Shown: positions 26,168 to 35,534 of the stretch, piece after piece
Position numbering within the stretch: position 1 is the first letter of the stretch
Layout of the letters: every line of letters starts with the position of its first letter
Source of the DNA: Burkholderiales bacterium
GTDB taxonomy: Bacteria; Pseudomonadota; Gammaproteobacteria; Burkholderiales; Burkholderiaceae
Reading direction: 5' to 3'
Assembly: GCA_026225235.1 (NCBI GenBank)
Contig: JAMFSK010000009.1
Span: forward strand, 43,734 to 107,733
DNA: 64,000 bases
The notes under the pieces: generated by a model
Database searches by the model: none
What the model saw: the letters and a program-made list of their open reading frames with translations, nothing else
Told to the model about the DNA's origin: nothing
Made by a program: the position numbers and the translations under genes

Positions 26168-26740
26168 ATGCCTGCGACCCGTCTAGAACCTACGCCGGAC
26201 ACGCTTGCCGACCTGCTCGAACGCATCCAGGGCGCCGACCCGACGGCACTCCGTTCCTTGTATGAACTCACTTCCGCGAAACTGTTTGGCCTTGCGCTGC
26301 GTATATTGGTCAAACGGGAGTGGGCAGAGGAGGTTTTGCAGGACAGCTTCGTGAACATATGGCGGCATGCCGGCGACTATCGCGCGAGCCTGTCCGCGCC
26401 GATGACCTGGCTCGCAGCGATCGTACGCAATCGCGCGCTCGATCATCTGCGGCGGATTCGCGCGAGCGGCGAAGGCGAGTGGGACGAGGCGCTCGACGAG
26501 ATATTGCCGTCGAGCGACATTGAGCCTTCGGATGCCCTCGAAATGAGCCAGGAAGCACGCCAGCTTGCCCACTGCCTTGACCGGCTCGACGCCGACCAGC
26601 GTCAGGCCATTGCGCTTGCTTATTTGCGTGACCAAAGCCACAGCGAAGTATCCGCCTCCTTGCGGGTGCCGCTGGGCACCGTGAAGTCGTGGATCCGCCG
26701 CGGCCTCGAAAAGCTCAAATCCTGCCTGGGATCGTTATGA
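26168..26740 (+). CDS. ECF-type sigma factor paired with RskA-like anti-sigma
   Basis: The 190-aa protein has region 2 (SLYELTSAKLFGLALRIL, EWAEEVLQDSFVNIWR, LAAIVRNRALDHLRR) and region 4 with the helix-turn-helix HSEVSASLRVPLGTVKSWI. This resembles the SigK/RpoE-like ECF group whose partner is RskA. The next gene starts inside its stop codon (ATGA) and encodes such an anti-sigma factor. ATG 26168 has a weak ribosome-binding site. Target genes are unknown. The second ECF pair in the window (986-2276) is of a different type. Confidence 0.92.
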   Translation: MPATRLEPTPDTLADLLERIQGADPTALRSLYELTSAKLFGLALRILVKREWAEEVLQDSFVNIWRHAGDYRASLSAPMTWLAAIVRNRALDHLRRIRASGEGEWDEALDEILPSSDIEPSDALEMSQEARQLAHCLDRLDADQRQAIALAYLRDQSHSEVSASLRVPLGTVKSWIRRGLEKLKSCLGSL

Positions 26741-27501
26741 ATCTTCACCAGCGCCCTGATCTGCTCGACCGGCTTGCAGCCGAGTACGCGCTTGGTACCC
26801 TGCGGGGCCGCGCGCGGCGTCGCCTCGACGCGCTCGCGATCGGCAACGACGCGATCCAGCAGGCCATCAGCATCTGGCAACGCCGCCTCGACGCCATGGC
26901 CGAACTCGGCCGCGCGGTCGAACCACCGGGCTCGGTCTGGCTCGCAATCGAAAGCCGCCTCGGCCTCGCCTCGGCGACCCGTGGCCGCTTTGAAGAACCG
27001 ACGCCGCGCACCACCACACCACGCCGCCCAACCAGCAACTGGTGGGACAACCTCGGCTTCTGGCGAGGCTTGTCGGGTGTGGCGCTCGCGGTTGCCATCG
27101 TTTCGATCGTCATTTCCCTGCGTACGGTTGCGCCGACCGTGCCTGCAGGCGTACCGGCCGCCCAGCGCGTGGGCTATGTGTCGGTGCTGCATGACGACCA
27201 GTCGAACTCGACCATGCTCGTGACCTGGGACGATGCGCACAGCACGGTGACCTTGCAACGCCTGAATGAAACGCCCGTGCCAAGCGACCGCGACCTGCAG
27301 CTCTGGGGTATTCCGTCGAGCGGCGCGCCGGCTTCACTTGGCGTGTTGCCGAAGAAGGGCACGGTCACCTTCAAGGTCACGCATCGTCCGCAGAACTACG
27401 GCGTGCTGGCGATCTCGGTCGAACCGACGGGCGGCTCGCCGAACCCGAACGGCCCGACCGGTCCGGTGATCTATAGCGGCAAGCTGGTGCCGACGAGCTG
27501 A
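26737..27501 (+). CDS. RskA-type anti-sigma factor
   Basis: The 254-aa protein has an N-terminal sigma-binding part with [19 protein letters not shown] (typical of anti-sigma-K factors), one transmembrane segment (about 108-128) and a periplasmic domain with [19 protein letters not shown] and [20 protein letters not shown], the hallmark of the RskA C-terminal domain. It would hold the upstream sigma factor at the membrane and release it by regulated proteolysis. Its start overlaps the sigma stop codon, which implies translational coupling. Confidence 0.92.
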   Translation: MNLHQRPDLLDRLAAEYALGTLRGRARRRLDALAIGNDAIQQAISIWQRRLDAMAELGRAVEPPGSVWLAIESRLGLASATRGRFEEPTPRTTTPRRPTSNWWDNLGFWRGLSGVALAVAIVSIVISLRTVAPTVPAGVPAAQRVGYVSVLHDDQSNSTMLVTWDDAHSTVTLQRLNETPVPSDRDLQLWGIPSSGAPASLGVLPKKGTVTFKVTHRPQNYGVLAISVEPTGGSPNPNGPTGPVIYSGKLVPTS

Positions 27502-27548
27502 CAGCGGAGCGGGTCGGCACAGGCCGGCCCGATTTAGCGCTGCGCTCC

Positions 27549-27615
27549 CATCGAGCCCCGTCGCGACGTCCCCCCGGGGCGCCGCGGCGGGGCTCGATGC
27601 CCTCAAAGGTATAAT
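27549..27615 (+). promoter_or_regulatory. Hairpin and candidate argH promoter
   Basis: CATCGAGCCCCG (27549-27560) pairs perfectly with 27588-27599 around a 27-nt GC-rich loop, a possible terminator or attenuator after the anti-sigma gene. Eleven bases further on, a consensus -10 TATAAT lies at 27610-27615, about 90 bp before argH. No good -35 is visible at the proper distance, so the promoter may need an activator. Confidence 0.45.
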
Positions 27616-27703
27616 TCTCCCCATCCCGACGAAGACGCGGGCGGCGTGTGCCGCCGGCGCCCTCGCGCAAGCCCGCGCGCCTCGCGCCCTAACTTCATTC
27701 ACG

Positions 27704-29110
27704 ATGACGTCCCAATTCCACAAGAAAGGCGAAGCGTGGTCTGCACGCTTCTCCGAGCCGATGTCCGAGCTCGTCAAACGCAATACCTCGTCGGTGTTCT
27801 TCGACAAACGGCTCGCGTTGGTCGATATCGAAGGCTCGCTTGCCCATGCTGACATGCTGGCCGCGCAAAAAATCATCGGCACCGGCGACCTCGCGCAAAT
27901 CCAAGAAGGCATGACGCAGATTCGGGGCGAAATCGAGCGCGGCGAGTTCGAATGGCAGCTCGACCTCGAAGACGTGCACCTGAATATCGAGGCGCGCCTG
28001 ACCGCGCTGATCGGCGATGCCGGCAAGCGCCTGCATACCGGCCGTTCACGCAACGACCAGGTCGCGACCGATATCCGTCTGTGGCTGCGCGGGGAGATCG
28101 ACCGGATTGGAGGCTTGCTCGGCGAGCTGCGCAGCGCGCTGCTCGACCTTGCCGACAAGCACACCGATACGATCCTGCCGGGCTTCACTCATCTGCAGGT
28201 CGCTCAGCCGGTGACTTTCGGTCACCATCTGCTCGCCTACTTCGAGATGTTCAGCCGCGACGCTGAGCGCATGCTCGACGTGCGCAAGCGCGTGAACCGG
28301 CTGCCGCTGGGCGCGGCAGCGCTCGCCGGCACGAGCTATCCGATCGACCGGCTGCGCGTCGCCGCGACGCTGGGCTTTGACGGCGTGTGCGGCAACTCGC
28401 TCGACGCGGTGTCCGACCGCGACTTCGCGATCGAATTCACGGCAGCGGCTGCACTCGTCATGACTCATGTCTCGCGTCTGTCCGAAGAACTCGTGCTGTG
28501 GATGAGCCCGCGCGTCGGCTTTATCGATCTCGCCGACCGGTTCTGCACCGGCTCGTCGATCATGCCGCAGAAAAAGAATCCGGACGTCGCCGAGCTTGCG
28601 CGTGGCAAGACAGGCCGTGTCAACGGTCACCTCGTTGCGCTGCTGACGCTGATGAAGGGCCAGCCGCTCGCCTATAACAAAGACAATCAGGAAGACAAGG
28701 AACCGCTGTTCGACACCGTCGATACGGTGGCAGACACGCTGCGGATTTTCGCCGAGATGGTCGCCGGCATCACGGTCAAGGCCGACGCAATGCGCGCTGC
28801 GGCGTTGCAGGGTTTCGCGACCGCCACCGACCTCGCCGACTATCTGGTCAAGCGCGGCCTCGCGTTCCGCGATGCGCATGAAGCGGTCGCGCATGCGGTG
28901 AAGATCTGCGAGACGCGCGGCATCGACCTTGCGGACCTGTCCCTTGAACAGCTGCGAGCTGACCTGCCTTCAGCAGCCGCCTTGCTCGGCGAAGACGTGT
29001 TCAGTTACCTGACACTCGAAGGGTCGGTGGCAAGCCGCGATCACATTGGCGGGACCGCGCCGGTGCGAGTGCGGGCAGCCATTGCCGAGGCGCGCAAGGC
29101 GCTCGGCTAG
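27704..29110 (+). CDS. argH: Argininosuccinate lyase
   Basis: This last step of arginine synthesis splits argininosuccinate into arginine and fumarate. The 468-aa protein has the superfamily signature [12 protein letters not shown] with the catalytic Ser loop, and also [16 protein letters not shown] and the His in [18 protein letters not shown]. Length is normal. The start ATGACGTCCCAATTCCAC is preceded by no clear Shine-Dalgarno but gives the usual N-terminus ([14 protein letters not shown]). It stands alone, with a TATAAT upstream. Confidence 0.98.
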   Translation: MTSQFHKKGEAWSARFSEPMSELVKRNTSSVFFDKRLALVDIEGSLAHADMLAAQKIIGTGDLAQIQEGMTQIRGEIERGEFEWQLDLEDVHLNIEARLTALIGDAGKRLHTGRSRNDQVATDIRLWLRGEIDRIGGLLGELRSALLDLADKHTDTILPGFTHLQVAQPVTFGHHLLAYFEMFSRDAERMLDVRKRVNRLPLGAAALAGTSYPIDRLRVAATLGFDGVCGNSLDAVSDRDFAIEFTAAAALVMTHVSRLSEELVLWMSPRVGFIDLADRFCTGSSIMPQKKNPDVAELARGKTGRVNGHLVALLTLMKGQPLAYNKDNQEDKEPLFDTVDTVADTLRIFAEMVAGITVKADAMRAAALQGFATATDLADYLVKRGLAFRDAHEAVAHAVKICETRGIDLADLSLEQLRADLPSAAALLGEDVFSYLTLEGSVASRDHIGGTAPVRVRAAIAEARKALG

Positions 29111-29177
29111 GCCAACCCTCAACGGCGGCAGCGCGGGCTTCGACCGGCCGCCAGCCGCCTCTCACTGCAGAAACAAA

Positions 29178-29263
29178 AAAGCTGTCCCGAACATTGGACT
29201 GCCCTCTGACGTTGGACATTCATCCAACCCCTTGGGGTGCAGCTCATATCCGAGGACAGCTTT
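29178..29263 (-). terminator. Long hairpin terminator after the decarboxylase, with IS-end-like core
   Basis: The outer stem AAAGCTGTCC (29178-29187) pairs with GGACAGCTTT (29254-29263). On the minus strand it is followed by a T6 run, so it can end the decarboxylase transcript; it also faces argH. The long loop contains a smaller hairpin, GTTGGA/TCCAAC (29211-29216 with 29223-29228). The loop ends resemble insertion-sequence termini: TGGACTGCCC..., and on the minus strand TGAGCTGCACCCCAA. Confidence 0.6.
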
Positions 29264-29301
29264 CTCGCCTTTGAAAACAAGACGTACCCGAAGGCGCCCT
29301 G

Positions 29302-31575
29302 TCAGTCGCGTACGCAATCCACGAAGTACTCGATCCTGCCGTTGATCAACTCGGCCACCAGCCCGTGAACGTCGGTATGGAAACCCGGGAAGCGCTCGTT
29401 GAATTCACGCGCGAACTGGAGATAACGCACGACGATTGGATTGAAACGCTCGCCAGGAATCAACAGCGGGATGCCAGGTGGATACGGCGTGAGCAGAATG
29501 CTCGTCACGCGCCCTTCGAGTTCGTCGATAGGCACCCGATCGATTTCGCGGTGCACCAGCTTCGCATAGGCCTCGGTCGGCTTCATCGCCGGCACCATGT
29601 CCGACAGGTACATCTCGGTGGTCACGCGCGCTACGTCGTTGGCCTTGTAAATGCTGTGGATCTGCGCACAGAGATCGCGCAGGCCGATGCGTTCATAGGC
29701 CGGATGCTGGGCGACAAACTCCGGCAGCACACGCCACAGGGGCTGGTTGCTGTCGTAGTCATCCTTGAACTGCTGGAGCTCGGTCACCATGCTGTTCCAG
29801 CGGCCCTTGGTGATGCCGATGGTGAACATGATGAAGAACGAATAAAGCCCGGTCTTCTCGACGATGATGCCGTGCTCGGCGAGATACTTGGTGACGATCG
29901 CCGCAGGGATCCCGCTTTCGCCGAACTCGCCATCGATCTCGAGCCCCGGCGTGATGATCGTCGCCTTGATCGGATCGAGCATGTTGAAGCCTTCGGCCAG
30001 ATCGCCGAAGCCGTGCCAGCGGTCGCCCGGCTTGAGGATCCAGTCCTCGCGGTCGCCGATGCCTTCTTCCGCCAGGTGCTCCGGGCCCCACACCTTGAAC
30101 CACCAGTCGTCGCCATACTCCGCATCGACCTTACGCATCGCGCGCCGGAAATCGAGCGCCTCGGCGATCGACTCCTCGACCAGCGCGGTGCCACCCGGCG
30201 CTTCCATCATGGCCGCCGCCACGTCGCACGAGGCGATGATCGCGTACTGCGGACTCGTGGAGGTATGCATCAGATAGGCTTCGTTGAACCGATGCTTATC
30301 GAAGTTGCCGCCTTCGGAATCTTGCACGAGGATCTGCGAAGCCTGCGAGATACCGGCCAGCATCTTGTGCGTCGAGTGCGTCGCATAGACCGTGGCACCC
30401 GTGCGTGCACGGCCCGCGCCGATCGCATGCATGTCCGTATAGAACGAATGGAACTCGGCGTGCGGCAGCCACGCCTCGTCGAAGTGCAGCGTGTCGAGCA
30501 GGTCACCCAGCAAGTCCTTGATCATCTCGACGTTGTAGATCACACCGTCGTACGTACTTTGCGTGATCGTCAGGATGCGCGGCTTGGCCGTCGGGTTCTT
30601 CGCCAGGATCTCGCGCGCGAACGGGTTCGCTTCGATCTTGCGGCGGATGTTCTCAGGTTCGAACTCACTGCGCGGAATCGGACCGATGATGCCGAAGTGA
30701 TTGCGCGTCGGCGACAGGAACACCGGAATCGACCCGGTCATCGTGATCGCGTGGAGGATCGACTTGTGACAGTTGCGGTCGACCAGCACGATATCGCCCG
30801 GCGCGACGGTGGCGTGCCAGACGATCTTGTTTGAGGTCGACGTGCCGTTCGTTACGAAGAACAGGTGATCGGCGCTGAAGATGCGCGCCGCATTGCGCTC
30901 GGAGGCAGCCACCGGGCCGGTGTGATCAAGCAGCTGGCCCAGTTCGTCGACCGCGTTGCAAACGTCCGCGCGCAACATGTTCTCGCCAAAGAACTGGTGG
31001 AACATCTGGCCGAGCGGGTTCTTGAGGAAAGCCACGCCGCCCGAGTGCCCCGGGCAGTGCCACGAATACGAGCCATCGGCCGCGTAGTGCGTGAGCGCGC
31101 GAAAGAACGGCGGCGGCAACGACTCGAGATAGTTGCGCGCCTCGCGGATGATATGGCGCGCGACGAACTCCGGCGTGTCCTCGAACATATGGATGAAACC
31201 GTGCAGCTCACGCAGGATGTCGTTGGGCAGGTGGCGCGAGGTGCGCGTCTCGCCGTACAGGAAGATCGGGATGTCGGCGTTGCGGCGCCGCACTTCGGCG
31301 ACGAACGCACGCAGCGCGACGATCGCAATGACCAGCTCGTCGTCGCCATCCCCGGTGCCGGCCGTGACGAACTCGTCATCGTCGATCGACAGGATGAAAC
31401 ACGAGGCGCGGCTCGCCTGCTGCGCGAACGAGGTTAAGTCGCCATAGCTCGTGAGGCCGAGCACCTCCATCCCCTCGCCTTCGATCGCCTCCGCAAGTGC
31501 GCGGATGCCCGAGCCCGAGATGTTCTCGGAGCGGAAGTCTTCGTCAATGATGACGACCGGAAAGCGAAACTTCAT
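29302..31575 (-). CDS. Arginine/lysine/ornithine decarboxylase
   Basis: This PLP-dependent, fold-type I basic amino acid decarboxylase makes agmatine, cadaverine or putrescine and consumes protons. The 757-aa protein has the N-terminal wing domain (VVIIDEDFRSENISGSGIRAL), YSWHCPGHSGGVAF, the cofactor region LHFDEAWLPHAEFH, and the PLP-binding Lys in THSTHKMLAGISQ (about residue 400). Length fits AdiA/LdcI. In related genera it is usually called arginine decarboxylase (adiA), but substrate cannot be settled here. ATG 31575 (MKFRFPVVII) is the conserved start. Confidence 0.93.
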   Translation of the reverse strand: MKFRFPVVIIDEDFRSENISGSGIRALAEAIEGEGMEVLGLTSYGDLTSFAQQASRASCFILSIDDDEFVTAGTGDGDDELVIAIVALRAFVAEVRRRNADIPIFLYGETRTSRHLPNDILRELHGFIHMFEDTPEFVARHIIREARNYLESLPPPFFRALTHYAADGSYSWHCPGHSGGVAFLKNPLGQMFHQFFGENMLRADVCNAVDELGQLLDHTGPVAASERNAARIFSADHLFFVTNGTSTSNKIVWHATVAPGDIVLVDRNCHKSILHAITMTGSIPVFLSPTRNHFGIIGPIPRSEFEPENIRRKIEANPFAREILAKNPTAKPRILTITQSTYDGVIYNVEMIKDLLGDLLDTLHFDEAWLPHAEFHSFYTDMHAIGAGRARTGATVYATHSTHKMLAGISQASQILVQDSEGGNFDKHRFNEAYLMHTSTSPQYAIIASCDVAAAMMEAPGGTALVEESIAEALDFRRAMRKVDAEYGDDWWFKVWGPEHLAEEGIGDREDWILKPGDRWHGFGDLAEGFNMLDPIKATIITPGLEIDGEFGESGIPAAIVTKYLAEHGIIVEKTGLYSFFIMFTIGITKGRWNSMVTELQQFKDDYDSNQPLWRVLPEFVAQHPAYERIGLRDLCAQIHSIYKANDVARVTTEMYLSDMVPAMKPTEAYAKLVHREIDRVPIDELEGRVTSILLTPYPPGIPLLIPGERFNPIVVRYLQFAREFNERFPGFHTDVHGLVAELINGRIEYFVDCVRD

Positions 31576-31722
31576 GAGCGGAGCTCCAAAAGCAATGGCC
31601 CGCCTGGCGGGCCTGGAATTCAAACTGCGCCGCGTCTCGTGGACACGGCAAGATCCTTCAGCGCGGCACCTGCTGCCGGATAAGCGCAAGCACCGTACCA
31701 GAACAGCGTGAACCCTGTGTGT

Positions 31723-32292
31723 TCACGCCTTCGGCAAGGTCACGCCCTGCTGGCCCTGGTATTTGCCGCCGCGGTCGGCATACGAGACTTCGCAGACCTC
31801 GTCGCTTTCAAAGAACAGCACCTGCGCCACACCTTCGTTCGCATAGATCTTCGCGGGCAACGGGGTGGTGTTCGAGAACTCGAGCGTCACATACCCTTCC
31901 CATTCAGGTTCGAACGGGGTGACGTTCACGATGATCCCACAGCGCGCATAGGTCGACTTGCCGAGGCAGACCGTCAGCACATTGCGCGGAATCTTGAAGT
32001 ACTCGACCGTGCGCGCGAGTGCAAACGAGTTCGGCGGGATGATGCAGACGTCGCCCTTGAAATCGACGAACGACTTCTCGTCGAAGTTCTTCGGATCGAC
32101 GATGGTCGAATTGATATTCGTAAAGATCTTGAAGTCGTCGGCGCAACGAATGTCGTATCCGTAGCTCGAGGTGCCGTAGCTCACGAGCTTGCGGCCGTCA
32201 GCCGACATGCGTACCTGCGCCGGTTCGAACGGCGAAATCATGTCGTGCTGGGCGGCCATGCGCCGAATCCACTTGTCGGATTTGATGGTCAT
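31723..32292 (-). CDS. dcd: dCTP deaminase
   Basis: This cytoplasmic enzyme deaminates dCTP to dUTP for thymidylate synthesis. The 189-aa protein has [17 protein letters not shown], the nucleotide-binding [10 protein letters not shown], and the catalytic Glu in [14 protein letters not shown]. The C-terminus has [18 protein letters not shown], typical of proteobacterial Dcd. ATG 32292 ([13 protein letters not shown]) is the conserved start; an upstream in-frame start is not needed. It lies upstream of the decarboxylase gene on the same strand with a 147-bp gap. Confidence 0.97.
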   Translation of the reverse strand: MTIKSDKWIRRMAAQHDMISPFEPAQVRMSADGRKLVSYGTSSYGYDIRCADDFKIFTNINSTIVDPKNFDEKSFVDFKGDVCIIPPNSFALARTVEYFKIPRNVLTVCLGKSTYARCGIIVNVTPFEPEWEGYVTLEFSNTTPLPAKIYANEGVAQVLFFESDEVCEVSYADRGGKYQGQQGVTLPKA

Positions 32293-32471
32293 GTAGCGAT
32301 CGCGGGAAGAAATGCAAGGCCGGCACACGCGCGTCGCGCGCGGCGGCCGGAGAAAAGTCGCGCCATTTTACTTGATCGCGGGAGCGAGCCCGGCAGACAG
32401 GCCGGGGCTGGCGCCGCAGCCGTCCAATCGGACCACCCCGGGGCCATCTCAGGGCTACCCCCCGCGGCCGC

Positions 32472-33005
32472 TTACCGCACGATCACGCCACAGGCGAGGC
32501 GCGGTCCGTCGCTGAAATTCGGCACGATCGTATAAGGATCGTCGGGGTCGCGATGCACGACCAGGATCCGGCCCACCACCGAGCGCACGCCATCGAGCGA
32601 CAGGTCGGGAACGACGAAGAAGCCTGCCGCCACGCCATTCGAATCGGCATGAATATTCGGCAGGTCGCCTTCGGCATGCGCCGTGCGGCCCGCTGACGCC
32701 GGAGCCGGCAAGGGATTGAAGATCGGTCCGAGGCCGGCTGGCCCCGCGGCGATGCAGTCGCCCCGCTCATGGATATGCAAGCCGTGATCCGAATCGGGCG
32801 GCAGCCCCATCAGGTTGTAAGTCACCTGGACCCCATCCGGGTTGTCGACGAACGTCACCGTCCCGCGCGCGTTCACACCGGGCGCGGGGCGTAACTCAAC
32901 CTCGGCATGGCGCGGATGGTCGCCATACAGCGAACAGCCCGCGAAGCTGGCAAACAGCGGGCAACAGCCAATGAGGATGACGAGCGGGATGGAGCAGGGC
33001 TTCAT
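32472..33005 (-). CDS. sodC: SodC-family superoxide dismutase-like lipoprotein lacking zinc-site histidines
   Basis: The 177-aa protein has a lipoprotein signal (lipobox FAGC, Cys24) and a Cu/Zn-SOD domain. Three copper ligands are visible: His77 and His79 (HGLHIHERGDC) and His151 (VVHRDPDD). The disulfide cysteines (84, 172) and the active-site Arg169 are kept. The usual GPHFNP or GGHLDP segment, holding the copper/zinc-bridging His, reads GPIFNP (93-98), and a second zinc His is also missing. His110 and Asp114 (HAEGDLPN) remain. It may be a copper-only or structural variant. It sits 10 bp downstream of apbC. Confidence 0.85.
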   Translation of the reverse strand: MKPCSIPLVILIGCCPLFASFAGCSLYGDHPRHAEVELRPAPGVNARGTVTFVDNPDGVQVTYNLMGLPPDSDHGLHIHERGDCIAAGPAGLGPIFNPLPAPASAGRTAHAEGDLPNIHADSNGVAAGFFVVPDLSLDGVRSVVGRILVVHRDPDDPYTIVPNFSDGPRLACGVIVR

Positions 33006-33015
33006 GCAGTCGGGT

Positions 33016-34104
33016 CTAGGTGTTTTGCACGACGATCGAGGGGAATTTCGAGCTCATGTCACGCGACTTCTCGGCAATGGTCACCGCAATCTTGCGGGCG
33101 ATGTCGCGATAAATCGCCGCGACCGGGCCATCCGGATCGGCGACCACGGTCGGGCGTCCGGAGTCGGCCTGTTCGCGAATGCCGATCGACAGCGGCAAGC
33201 TGCCGAGCAGCGTCGTGCCGTAGTCGGCACACATCGCCGCGCCACCGCCCGAGCCGAAAATGTGTTCGACATGGCCGCAGTTCGAGCAGATATGCACGCT
33301 CATATTCTCCACAATACCGAGAATCGGGATATCGACCTTCTCGAACATCTTGAGGCCCTTGCGTGCATCGAGCAAGGCAATGTCCTGCGGGGTGGTGACG
33401 ATCACCGCGCCGGTCACGGGCACTTTCTGAGCAAGCGTGAGCTGGATATCGCCGGTACCTGGCGGCATATCGACGATCAGATAATCGAGGTCGTGCCAGT
33501 TGGTTTGCCGCAGCAATTGATCGAGCGCCGAGGTGACCATCGGGCCGCGCCACACCATGGGGTTGTCTTTCTCGATCAGAAAGCCAATCGAGTTGACTTG
33601 CACGCCATGTGCGACGAGCGGCTCCATGGTCTGGCCGTCGGTCGATTCGGGCCGGCCGTCGACGCCGAGCATGGTCGGTTGCGAAGGGCCATAGATGTCC
33701 GCATCGAGCACACCGACGTTCGCCCCTTCGGCAGCCAGCGCCAGCGCGATATTCACGGCCGTCGTGCTCTTGCCGACGCCGCCCTTGCCCGAGGCAATGG
33801 CCACGATGTTCTTGACGTTGGGCAAAAGCTTGACACCGCGCTGCACCGCATGCGCGACGATGTCTTGTGACACGCTCACGCTCACCCGGCCAATGCCTGG
33901 CACGGTTGCCAACGCCTGCTCGACGCGCTCACGCATCGCGCCATGCACACTCTTCGACGGATAGCCGAGTACGACCTCGAGCTGCACGTTTGCGCCATCG
34001 ATCGTGACATGGCGAATCGTTTTGCTGGCGACGAGATCGCGTCCGGTATGGGGATCGACCACGCTCGCGAGCGCGGCGTCGATGCTTTGCCTTTCAATCG
34101 TCAT
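33016..34104 (-). CDS. apbC: Iron-sulfur cluster carrier protein Mrp/ApbC
   Basis: This P-loop ATPase binds and hands on [4Fe-4S] clusters. The 362-aa protein has an N-terminal DUF59/MIP18-like domain (MTIERQSIDAALASVVDP to about 85), a deviant Walker A ASGKGGVGKSTTAVN near 100, DADIYGPSQPTMLG, VDMPPGTGDIQLTL, and the cluster-ligating CSNC in HICSNCGHVEHIFG. ATG 34104 gives the family's normal N-terminus. In many beta-proteobacteria it sits next to metG; here an OmpA-family gene lies between them. Confidence 0.96.
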   Translation of the reverse strand: MTIERQSIDAALASVVDPHTGRDLVASKTIRHVTIDGANVQLEVVLGYPSKSVHGAMRERVEQALATVPGIGRVSVSVSQDIVAHAVQRGVKLLPNVKNIVAIASGKGGVGKSTTAVNIALALAAEGANVGVLDADIYGPSQPTMLGVDGRPESTDGQTMEPLVAHGVQVNSIGFLIEKDNPMVWRGPMVTSALDQLLRQTNWHDLDYLIVDMPPGTGDIQLTLAQKVPVTGAVIVTTPQDIALLDARKGLKMFEKVDIPILGIVENMSVHICSNCGHVEHIFGSGGGAAMCADYGTTLLGSLPLSIGIREQADSGRPTVVADPDGPVAAIYRDIARKIAVTIAEKSRDMSSKFPSIVVQNT

Positions 34105-34418
34105 AAATATTGAACCTCCGGACGGCGCCCGGCCTCGAAATTGCAAGAGTTTGTTGCGGCAGTTGCTTCATGATCCGCCTCGCGGCACGCTTCCGGCACC
34201 TCAGGGCGGCTGCACGCGGTCTGACGCGGCTGGCGAGGTGCCCGACACGGATGCCTGAGCTGCCTACGTGTCCCTCATTGTAACGTTACGCGGGCTTCAA
34301 CCTGGGTCTCGTTCGACACCGCCCATACCGGGTAGTCGTGCCGGACGCCGCCCACACGGCCCCGTAGCAATCGCTGTATCTGTCCTTGTCATTGAGCAGT
34401 CAAATCTGGAGCAATACG
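34105..34418. promoter_or_regulatory. Divergent apbC/OmpA-like control region
   Basis: This 314-bp gap has no credible gene. A perfect 10-bp palindrome, GTAACGTTAC, lies at 34280-34289 and overlaps a minus-strand TACAAT (34277-34282), a possible -10 for apbC. GGAG 8 nt before 34419 sets the OmpA-like start. Nothing else stands out. Confidence 0.4.
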
Positions 34419-35060
34419 ATGCAAACAAAAACGGTGACCCAACTCTCCGCACTGACCCTCGCCGCCGCCCTGCTGGCCGGCTGTGCGACCCAGCAAGGGA
34501 CCAATACCGCAGTCGGAACAGGAATCGGCGCCGCGGCAGGCGCGGGGATCGGCGCACTGATCGGTGGCGGCAAGGGTGCAGCGATCGGCGCCGGTATCGG
34601 TGGCGCGGGCGGTGCGGTCGCCGGCTACAACTGGCAAGGCATCAAGAGCAAGCTCGGCGGCGCGACACAAGGCACCGGCACGCAGATCACCGAGCAGCAG
34701 GACGGCTCGCTCAAGGTCAACATCCCGAATTCGATTTCGTTCGATACCAACAGCTACCTGATCAAACCGACGTTCGCGCCGGTGCTCGACCAGGTCGCGC
34801 AAACGCTGACCGAACACCCCGAACTCAATGCTGAGATCGATGGACACACCGACAGCACGGGCTCGCCGCAGTACAACCAGACGCTCTCGCAAAACCGCGC
34901 GCAAAGCGTGGTCAATTTCATGATTGGCCGCGGCATCAACCAGGCACGTCTGAGCGGGATCGGACGCGGGGCATCGCAGCCGGTCGCCGACAACGCCACC
35001 GAAGCGGGCCGTGCCCAGAACCGCCGCGTCGAAATCTATCTGCGACCCGTGCAGCGCTAA
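34419..35060 (+). CDS. OmpA-family lipoprotein with glycine zipper
   Basis: The 213-aa protein has a lipoprotein signal ending in LLAGC (Cys22), a glycine-zipper membrane-interacting region (about 30-72: GTGIGAAAGAGIGALIGGG), and a C-terminal OmpA domain (about 98-212) with DGHTDSTGSPQYNQTLSQNRA and NRRVEIYLRP that binds peptidoglycan. It likely tethers the outer membrane to the cell wall. ATG 34419 follows GGAG at 8 nt. No downstream partner is present; a candidate sRNA and terminator follow. Confidence 0.92.
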   Translation: MQTKTVTQLSALTLAAALLAGCATQQGTNTAVGTGIGAAAGAGIGALIGGGKGAAIGAGIGGAGGAVAGYNWQGIKSKLGGATQGTGTQITEQQDGSLKVNIPNSISFDTNSYLIKPTFAPVLDQVAQTLTEHPELNAEIDGHTDSTGSPQYNQTLSQNRAQSVVNFMIGRGINQARLSGIGRGASQPVADNATEAGRAQNRRVEIYLRPVQR

Positions 35061-35534
35061 GCCGACCCTTGCCCCGCAAGGCTGGGCAAGGGGGCACCGG
35101 GCACGCCGACGTTGCGCAACACTGTCGGCTCAAAAGATTTCCAAAATTTCCGCGAACTCGCCCGGCGCATTGCTGTCTTTACATACGGTACGCGCCTGGT
35201 GACCTAGGCGCGGCACCATTCTCCTCTTGTCGTTGTTGCTCCGGGGCTTATGCCCCGGTTTTTTTTTGCCCGCGTTTTTGCCTGCTTTCTGCGCTCTTTT
35301 CGGCGCTTCTTCCTGTGCTTTTTTGCCTGCGCTGCTTGCCCGTGCAGCGTGCGGTGCCCGAGGTTGCCGCTCGGACCTGGCAGCAGGTCACTGCGGGTCT
35401 AATGGGGCGGGTAAAACAGACCCGCACGACGCCGCACACGCACGCACTGCTAAAATCCTTTCTTTGGCGCCCTCGCCGGGCGCCGCTGTCGCGCTTCACC
35501 GCAAGTTCAACCCACTGCAGCCCTGCCACGCCCT
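35061..35534. other. Gap before metG with candidate sRNA and pyrimidine-rich tract
   Basis: The 474-bp gap holds two hairpins and a strong terminator (described separately, 35180-35267). From 35268 to about 35345 the plus strand is an irregular run of T-tracts alternating with GCCTGC-like motifs. In one minus-strand frame this reads as Lys/Ala-rich residues, but there is no start codon. No gene can be supported. The metG promoter must lie at about 35400-35520. Confidence 0.4.
35180..35267 (+). ncRNA. Candidate small RNA or leader with intrinsic terminator
   Basis: CGCGCCT (35191-35197) pairs with AGGCGCG (35206-35212), closed further by GGT/ACC. A pyrimidine-rich single-stranded linker follows, and then a textbook terminator: CCGGGGC (35241-35247) with GCCCCGG (35252-35258), TTAT loop and nine Ts. 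The terminator is 180 bp past the OmpA-like stop, far for a simple 3' end, and over 260 bp before metG. A short Hfq-type sRNA starting near 35185 would fit; the terminator itself is certain. Confidence 0.4.

Noticed and set aside
35268..35529. Lys/Ala-rich minus-strand reading like a histone H1-type tail
   Set aside because: No start codon and the frame opens after a stop; it comes from T-tracts after the terminator.
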